Under the pieces are notes generated by a model. It was not told the origin of the DNA. It did no database searches and saw only the letters and a list, made by a program, of their open reading frames with translations. Made by a program: the position numbers and the translations under genes. Below are positions 58,694 to 64,000 of a stretch of 64,000 nucleotides of DNA, piece after piece. The stretch is from Streptomyces regalis (GTDB lineage Bacteria; Actinomycetota; Actinomycetes; Streptomycetales; Streptomycetaceae): positions 186,001 through 250,000 of the forward strand of contig NZ_LLZG01000001.1 in the NCBI RefSeq assembly GCF_001509475.1. The letters are read 5' to 3'. Numbering within the stretch: position 1 is the first letter of the stretch; every line of letters begins with the position of its first letter.

Positions 58694-61066
58694 ATGTCGC
58701 ATGAGTCGCATGAGATCACTCGAAGGACCACATTAAAGGCCGCGGTCACCGGCGCCGGTGCGCTTGCTCTGGGAGCGGACGCCACTGCGGCTGTCGCCGC
58801 TGATTCCTCCGATGTATCGAGGGAGTCGTCAGTGCTCTGGTACGCCACTCCCGCCGCCGACTGGGAGCGCGAGGCCCTGCCCCTCGGCAATGGCGCACTC
58901 GGCGCCATGGTGTTCGGCACCGTCACCTCCGAACGGCTGCAGTTCAACGAGAAGACCCTCTGGACCGGCGGCCCCGGCTCCGCCCAGGGCTACGACCACG
59001 GCAACTGGCGCGCACCCCGCCCCGACGCGATCACCGCCGTGCAGGACGACCTCGACGCGCGGACCACCCTCGACCCCGCGTCGGTGGCCGACCGGCTCGG
59101 CCAGCCACGGGTCGGCTACGGCGCCCACCAGACCTTCGGCGACCTCCACCTCGACCTGCCCGGCGCGCCGACGACGACCCCGCAGGACTACCGCCGCGAA
59201 CTCGACCTCGACAACGCCGTCGCCTCGGTCGCCTACACCCACCAAGGCGTCCGCCACCAAAGGGAGTTCTTCGCCTCCCACCCCGACGGCGTGATCGTGG
59301 GCCGCCTCGGCGCCGACCGGCCCGGCAGCGTCACCTTCACCCTGCGTTACACCTCACCCCGCGCCGACTTCACGGCCTCCGCGGCCGACGCGACCCTGAC
59401 CGTGCGGGGCGCACTCGCCGACAACGGGCTGCGCTTCGAGGCGCAGGTGCGGGTGCGCAGCCAGGGCGGCTCCGTCACGTCCGGCGCCGACGGCACGATC
59501 ACCGTGACCGGGGCGGACAGCGCCTGGTTCGTGCTGGCCGCGGGCACCGACTACGCCGACACCTACCCCGACTACCGCGGCCCGGACCCCCACGTCGGCG
59601 TCACCCGTGCCGTGCAGCAGGCGGGCGACCGCTACGAGGCACTGCTCGCCCGGCACACCCGCGACCACCGAGCCCTGTTCGACCGAGTCGGCCTCGACAT
59701 CGGCCAGTCGATCCCCGCGGACGTCCCCACGGACCGGCTGCTGGCCACGTACACCGGCGGGACGAGCGCGGCGGACCGTGCCCTCGAAGCCCTGTACTTC
59801 CAGTACGGCCGCTACCTGCTCATCGCCTCCTCGCGCCCCGGCTCCCTGCCCGCCAACCTCCAGGGCGTCTGGAACAACAGCACCACGCCCCCGTGGTCGG
59901 CGGACTACCACACCAACATCAACATCCAGATGAACTACTGGCCCGCCGAGGCCGCGAACCTCGCCGAGACGACGGCGCCGTACGACCGCTTCGTCGAGGC
60001 CCTGCGCGCGCCCGGACGCCGTACGGCACAGGAGATGTTCGGCTCGCGCGGCTGGGTCGTGCACAACGAGACCAACCCGTACGGCTTCACCGGCGTGCAC
60101 GACTGGGCGACCGCGTTCTGGTTCCCCGAGGCGGCGGCCTGGCTCACCCAACAGATGTACGAGCACTACAGATTCTGCGGCTCCACCGACTACCTCCGCA
60201 CCACCGCGTACCCCGTGATGAAGGAGGCCACCGAGTTCTGGCTCGACAACCTGCGCCCCGACCCGCGCGACGGAACCCTCGTCGTCACCCCCAGCTACTC
60301 GCCCGAGCACGGCGACTTCACCGCCGGCGCGGCCATGTCGCAGCAGATCGTCCACGACCTGTTCACCAACACCCTCGAAGCGGCCCGGATCCTGGGCGAC
60401 ACGCCCGACTTCCGCCGCCGCGTCGAAGACACGCTGAACCGGCTCGACCCCGGCCTGCGCATCGGCTCCTGGGGCCAACTCCAGGAATGGAAGGAGGACT
60501 TGGACGACGCCACCGACACCCACCGGCACGTCTCGCACCTGTTCGCCCTCCATCCCGGACGGCAGATCGAACCCGGCAGCAAGTGGGCCGAGGCCGCCAG
60601 GATCTCCCTGACCGCACGCGGGGACGGCGGCACGGGCTGGTCCAAGGCCTGGAAGATCAACTTCTGGGCCCGGCTGCGCGACGGCGACCACGCACACAAG
60701 ATGCTCGGCGAACAGCTCAAGTCCTCGACCCTGCCCAACCTCTGGGACACCCACCCGCCGTTCCAGATCGACGGCAACTTCGGCGCCACCTCCGGAATCG
60801 TGGAGATGCTCCTGCAGAGCCAGTACGACGTCATCGAGGTGCTGCCCGCCCTGCCCGCCGCCTGGCCCACCGGCTCCGTGCGCGGCCTGCGCGCCCGTGG
60901 CGGCGCCACCCTCGACATCGAGTGGGCGCACGGCCGGGCGACCCGCATCGCCCTGAAGGCGTCCCGGACCCGTGAACTCACCGTACGCAGCGACCTGTTC
61001 AAGGGCGGCGAACTGACCTTCAAGGCGGTCGCCGGGCGACGCCACACCTGGAAGAAGGAGGACTGA
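58694..61066 (+). CDS. Secreted GH95 alpha-L-fucosidase with a TTA codon
   Basis: A glycoside hydrolase family 95 enzyme of 790 residues, the family length, which removes alpha-1,2-linked L-fucose (some members act on L-galactose) with inversion. A twin-arginine signal (T-R-R-T-T-L-K-A-A-V) leads. Then come W-Y-x-x-P-A-x-D-W-x-x-A-L-P-L-G-N-G, the catalytic-barrel N-L-Q-G-V-W-N and N-I-N-I-Q-M-N-Y-W-P-A-E with the base-activating Asn pair, the S-Y-S-P-E-H segment of the general acid Glu, and W-S-K-A-W-K-I-N-F-W-A-R. Leu14 is TTA (58733-58735), so translation should need the bldA tRNA. It works outside the cell on plant xyloglucan or host glycans. Confidence 0.93.
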   Translation: MSHESHEITRRTTLKAAVTGAGALALGADATAAVAADSSDVSRESSVLWYATPAADWEREALPLGNGALGAMVFGTVTSERLQFNEKTLWTGGPGSAQGYDHGNWRAPRPDAITAVQDDLDARTTLDPASVADRLGQPRVGYGAHQTFGDLHLDLPGAPTTTPQDYRRELDLDNAVASVAYTHQGVRHQREFFASHPDGVIVGRLGADRPGSVTFTLRYTSPRADFTASAADATLTVRGALADNGLRFEAQVRVRSQGGSVTSGADGTITVTGADSAWFVLAAGTDYADTYPDYRGPDPHVGVTRAVQQAGDRYEALLARHTRDHRALFDRVGLDIGQSIPADVPTDRLLATYTGGTSAADRALEALYFQYGRYLLIASSRPGSLPANLQGVWNNSTTPPWSADYHTNINIQMNYWPAEAANLAETTAPYDRFVEALRAPGRRTAQEMFGSRGWVVHNETNPYGFTGVHDWATAFWFPEAAAWLTQQMYEHYRFCGSTDYLRTTAYPVMKEATEFWLDNLRPDPRDGTLVVTPSYSPEHGDFTAGAAMSQQIVHDLFTNTLEAARILGDTPDFRRRVEDTLNRLDPGLRIGSWGQLQEWKEDLDDATDTHRHVSHLFALHPGRQIEPGSKWAEAARISLTARGDGGTGWSKAWKINFWARLRDGDHAHKMLGEQLKSSTLPNLWDTHPPFQIDGNFGATSGIVEMLLQSQYDVIEVLPALPAAWPTGSVRGLRARGGATLDIEWAHGRATRIALKASRTRELTVRSDLFKGGELTFKAVAGRRHTWKKED

Positions 61067-61071
61067 CCCGG

Positions 61072-62991
61072 CTAGGAACCCGACGCCACCACCCGCACAT
61101 CCGCCGCCCGCACGAACGCCACCCTATGGCCGAACTGCACCTCGTAGTAGAGGTCCTTGCCGACCACGACCCGATGTGAGGCTCCGTCGAAGGCCACGGC
61201 GTAGTAGTACTCGCCCGGCAGTCTGTCGCCCACCGCGTACCTCTGGCCCGCGGGCAAGGTGTAGGGCAGCGGCGACACTGCCTGGGCGGGTACGTCCGTC
61301 GGATAGGCGGAGGCCTCGGGGTAGGCGCGCCCGTACACCGGGACGGTCTTGAGGCCGTCCTTGGGCGTCACCACGAGGCCGGTCGCGTTTACCGCTGTGG
61401 GGTTCTTGCCGGGGTTCTTGAACCACGCCTTCTGGCCCAGGTACCAGATCGCCGTCCAGTCGCCGTCCCGGCCGGCGACCGCGTACTGCTGACCGGTCGA
61501 CACCCGCGAGGCCAGGTCGTTCACGCCGGTGGTCGGGGTCGAGCCCAGGCCGGCGTCCTTGATGAGGGGATACGACTCGCCGGGCCCGGAGTACAGCCGT
61601 ACCGCGCTCGAACCGTGGTCCGCGCAGGGCTTGCCGGCGGTGACGCAGCCGGTGTACCGCGGCCGGTTGGTGGCGTAGTCGGGGCGGATCGTCACCAGGC
61701 CGCCGTTCGGGCCGGCGGTGGCTACGAAGGGGCGGCCGAGCAGCTCGAAGTAGTGCCGCCAGTCCCAGTACGGGCCCGGGTCGGTGTGCATGCCACTGAT
61801 CGTCGACGTGGTCGAACCCGGCACGTTGTCGTGACCGAGGATGTGCTGCCGGTCCAGCGGGATGCCGTACTTCTTCGCGAGGTACGTCACCAGGCGCGCG
61901 GAGGACCGGTACATCGCCTCCGTGTACCAGGCGTCCGGCCGCGCCAGGAAGCCCTCGTGCTCCAGACCGATCGACTTGGCGTTGACGTACCAGTTGCCCG
62001 CGTGCCAGGCGACGTCCTTGGCCTTCACATGCTGGGCGATGTGGCCGTCGGTGGAGCGCAGCGAGTACTGCCAGGACACATAGGTCGGGTCCTGCACCAT
62101 CTCCAGGACGCCGTTCCAGGCACCCTCCGTGTCGTGGATGACGATGTACTTGATGCTCTGGGAGGCCGGACGGTTGCCCAGGTCGTGGTTGCCGTAGTCG
62201 TTGTCCCCGAACTCCTTGTACGGCGCCGGGACCCACTCGCAGGACACCGTCGTCGGGCACTCGGTCTGCGCGGCGTCGAGGGTGCGCAACCCAGCCCGCC
62301 TCAGCTGCCCGGTGTGGGGGGAGAGGCCCGGCTGGGCGGCCAGGGTGACCAGCTGGCCCGCGTCCGTCGCGCGCTTCTGGCCGGTGCGCAGCACGTCGTA
62401 GACGTCGTTGGCGTATGCCGCCGCCGTCGCCGTGTCGTCGGCACCGGAGAAGCGGGCCACCGCGCCGTACCAGTCCGCGGGATCGGAGCTCAGGGGTTCG
62501 CCCAGCTCCTGCTGCGCGGCGGCGAGCAGGGCGGCACCGCCGGCCACATTGGCGGCCGGGTCCGTGCGCAGCGCCTCCGGGCGCAGTCCGGTCAGTTCGG
62601 CCGCTTTCGGCAACGTCCTGAGGCGGGCCGGGATCTCCGAGGTCTCCGGCAGTTTCGCCTCGGGGAGCAGGGGCGGGCGGGCACTGTCTCCGCGTGCGTC
62701 CTCCGAGCCGTCGCTGTGGTGCGGCGGCCCCTCGGCGAGCGCGGTGCGTGCATCGGTGAGGTGCATCGGGCCGTAACCGCCGGTCACACTGGGCGCCCCG
62801 GCATGCGCGTCCCAGCGGGACTGGAGGTAGGAGACGCCGAGCAGGACGCTCTGCGGCACGTGGTACTCGGCGGCGGCGGAGGCGAAGGCCGGCTGAAGGC
62901 GGTTCTCCGAGTTCCGGGCATCGGAGGGGGCCGCGCCCAGCAGCGGGAACAGCAGTGCCGCAGCGGCCATGGCGGTGACGGATCCTCGCAA
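61072..62991 (-). CDS. Secreted N-acetylmuramoyl-L-alanine amidase
   Basis: A 639-residue exported amidase/peptidoglycan-recognition protein. The start is TTG 62991, set by AGGAGG six bases upstream; an ATG at 62970 has no such site. A signal peptide (A-A-A-A-L-L-F-P-L-L-G-A) leads into a soluble-transglycosylase-like region (E-Y-H-V-P-Q-S-V-L-L-G-V-S-Y-L-Q-S-R-W-D, about 45-65) and a ~200-residue linker. The Amidase_2 catalytic domain follows, with I-V-I-H-D-T-E-G-A, G-L-E-H-E-G and H-D-N-V-P-G (zinc and active-site residues). The C-terminal ~170 residues have repeated beta units (W-Y-L-G-Q-K-A-W-F) and probably bind the wall. It faces the GH95 gene tail to tail. Confidence 0.92.
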   Translation of the reverse strand: MRGSVTAMAAAALLFPLLGAAPSDARNSENRLQPAFASAAAEYHVPQSVLLGVSYLQSRWDAHAGAPSVTGGYGPMHLTDARTALAEGPPHHSDGSEDARGDSARPPLLPEAKLPETSEIPARLRTLPKAAELTGLRPEALRTDPAANVAGGAALLAAAQQELGEPLSSDPADWYGAVARFSGADDTATAAAYANDVYDVLRTGQKRATDAGQLVTLAAQPGLSPHTGQLRRAGLRTLDAAQTECPTTVSCEWVPAPYKEFGDNDYGNHDLGNRPASQSIKYIVIHDTEGAWNGVLEMVQDPTYVSWQYSLRSTDGHIAQHVKAKDVAWHAGNWYVNAKSIGLEHEGFLARPDAWYTEAMYRSSARLVTYLAKKYGIPLDRQHILGHDNVPGSTTSTISGMHTDPGPYWDWRHYFELLGRPFVATAGPNGGLVTIRPDYATNRPRYTGCVTAGKPCADHGSSAVRLYSGPGESYPLIKDAGLGSTPTTGVNDLASRVSTGQQYAVAGRDGDWTAIWYLGQKAWFKNPGKNPTAVNATGLVVTPKDGLKTVPVYGRAYPEASAYPTDVPAQAVSPLPYTLPAGQRYAVGDRLPGEYYYAVAFDGASHRVVVGKDLYYEVQFGHRVAFVRAADVRVVASGS

Positions 62992-63047
62992 TGCAGCCTC
63001 CTGGGACGGTCGGGCGCGATGAGCCGTGCGGGACCGGGCGTGAGTCT

Positions 63048-63076
63048 GTGGTACCGGCTGTCCGACGATCCGTCAA
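63048..63076 (-). promoter_or_regulatory. Predicted vegetative-type promoter of the amidase
   Basis: On the minus strand TTGACG (63076-63071) and TACCAC (63053-63048) are exactly 17 bases apart, giving a leader of about 50 bases to the TTG start. A second TTGACA lies upstream (63109-63104). Otherwise the 285-base region 62992-63276 shows no gene. Confidence 0.5.
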
Positions 63077-63276
63077 TCATGCCAAGGGCCAGGCGAATTC
63101 CCTTGTCAACCGGGGTTCCCGGGAGTTTCGTGGCGGCGGTCTGCGGGCCTGCGGGGCGTCAGTGGCGTACACCAGTGGGACGAGTACGGCCATACGGAGG
63201 AACTCACTGCCGCTGCACACACGAAAGCCCGCGGTACGCCGCTGTCTCCAGGGCGCACCGCGGACCATCGTCCCCG

Positions 63277-64000
63277 TCAGCGAGTACCGACCGCCGCACG
63301 CACGGCCCGCCGGGCCAGCTGGCAGTCGTCGTGCAGCCGCCTCAGCAGCAGCCGCTGTTCCTCGCCGGACGGCGCAGCACCCGGGTGGGCCACTCCCGGT
63401 GCCGCCGGGGTCGGAGCGTCGTGCATCGAACGCTGCACGGCCGTCTCATAGGTACGGATCTCACGGGTCAGCACGAGCATCAGGTTCACCAGGAAGGCGT
63501 CCCGTGAAGCCGGGCCCGCCGACTGCGCGATCTGGCTGATCTGCCGTCGGGCCGCCGGTGCGTCCCCGAGCACCGACCACAGCGTCGCGAGGTCGTAGCC
63601 CGGCAGGTACCAGCCCGCGTGCTCCCAGTCCACCAGCACTGGACCGGCCGGTGAGAGCAGGATGTTCGAGAGCAGTGCGTCGCCGTGACAGAACTGGCCC
63701 ATGCCCTGCCGGCCCGCGGTCGTCGCGATGCCGTGCAGCAGCTTCTGCAGATCGCCCATGTCCCGGTCGGTGAGCAGGCCCAGCTCGTGGTACCGGGAGA
63801 TCCGGGTCGCGTAGTCCAGCGGCGCGTCGAACGTGCCCGCCGGCGGCCGCCACGCGTTGAGCCGGCAGATCGCTCCGAGCGCGGCCCTGATGTCCGCGCG
63901 CGGCGGTGCCTCCACCGGGTGCCGCTGCAGTGCCGCCACCCGGCCCGGCATCCGCTCGATGACGAGCGTGCAGTTGTCCGGATCCGCTGCGATCAGTCTC
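63277..64000 (-). CDS. Phosphotransferase (APH/choline-kinase fold), 5' end outside window
   Basis: The C-terminal ~240 residues of an aminoglycoside-phosphotransferase-type enzyme; the frame is open to the end of the window, with L-V-I-E-R-M-P-G-R typical of the N-lobe/C-lobe hinge. The catalytic loop [11 protein letters not shown] has the Asp base and Asn; the metal motif is V-D-W-E-H-A-G-W in place of the more usual I-D-F-x-x-A. It is intact, unlike the homologue at 57023-58007. Such kinases phosphorylate aminoglycosides, homoserine, choline or sugars; no specific substrate is indicated. Confidence 0.88.
   Translation of the reverse strand, partial: RLIAADPDNCTLVIERMPGRVAALQRHPVEAPPRADIRAALGAICRLNAWRPPAGTFDAPLDYATRISRYHELGLLTDRDMGDLQKLLHGIATTAGRQGMGQFCHGDALLSNILLSPAGPVLVDWEHAGWYLPGYDLATLWSVLGDAPAARRQISQIAQSAGPASRDAFLVNLMLVLTREIRTYETAVQRSMHDAPTPAAPGVAHPGAAPSGEEQRLLLRRLHDDCQLARRAVRAAVGTR

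Noticed and set aside
1..64000. tRNA genes, rRNA, CRISPR arrays, insertion sequences, phage or plasmid genes
   Set aside because: No cloverleaf-type sequence with a T-loop GTTCGA pattern, no regularly spaced repeats and no transposase or integrase motif were seen on either strand.

Overview
The window is high-GC DNA with GTG/TTG starts, GGAGG ribosome-binding sites, four-base ATGA/GTGA gene overlaps and almost no TTA codons. It also carries DUF397, DUF6479, PF04672 methyltransferase and MmyB-type families. All of this points to a Streptomyces chromosome, probably an arm-proximal or accessory stretch. I see no tRNA, rRNA, CRISPR array, insertion sequence or phage gene.

Layout. (1) 1-7.2 kb: sugar uptake and hydrolysis, with a lipoprotein binding protein (5' end outside the window), two permeases, a GH42 beta-galactosidase and a secreted Asp-box glycosidase with a lectin domain. 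(2) 7.3-12 kb: a methyltransferase, an ABC-F ribosome-protection protein of the TlrC/SrmB type, and a divergent EamA exporter/LysR pair. (3) 12.4-21.2 kb: an energy and stress block with a beta-phosphoglucomutase-like HAD plus GH65 phosphorylase, a universal stress protein, PPK2, cytochrome oxidase subunits I and IV, and a stand-alone cytochrome b. (4) 21.3-33.7 kb: a copper-binding-type Cys-rich protein, an acyl-CoA dehydrogenase, an MpaB-like oxygenase, a Ser/Thr kinase with eight 42-residue TPRs, an FAD oxidoreductase, two decayed genes (an SDR and a divergent MmyB-type regulator), a class C beta-lactamase-like hydrolase, a nitronate monooxygenase and an acyl-CoA synthetase. (5) 33.8-39.6 kb: a LuxR/LAL regulator and a translationally coupled cytochrome P450-terpene synthase pair. 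The terpene synthase has a TTA (bldA) codon and a Pro in place of the first metal-binding residue of the NSE triad, and the operon sits behind a promoter region with several perfect inverted repeats. (6) 39.6-49.7 kb: a frameshifted secreted protein, an acyl-CoA synthetase, phenylacetate-CoA ligase with a PaaR-like operator, two alpha/beta hydrolases, a two-gene K+(cation)/H+ antiporter, an excalibur protein and a membrane sulfatase-family enzyme. (7) 49.8-55.6 kb: a divergent CoA-dependent catabolic module (FadD3-like ligase; crotonase, tandem DUF35 protein and two cysteine-less thiolase-fold proteins) around a probable TetR operator. (8) 55.7-64 kb: DUF397, a second universal stress protein, a twice-frameshifted phosphotransferase, a probably leaderless TTA-containing GH95 fucosidase, a secreted amidase and a phosphotransferase cut by the window end.

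How the parts work together. Regions 1 and 8 feed on plant or host glycans. Region 3 couples disaccharide phosphorolysis, polyphosphate and a second terminal-oxidase branch, which fits survival under energy or oxygen limitation. Region 7 looks like a side-chain C-C lyase pathway of the steroid or branched acyl-CoA kind. Region 5 is the main specialized-metabolism locus and the best candidate for undescribed biology. At least four genes are broken (SDR, MmyB-like regulator, small secreted protein, phosphotransferase), so parts of the window are decaying, unless the single-base cases are sequence errors.
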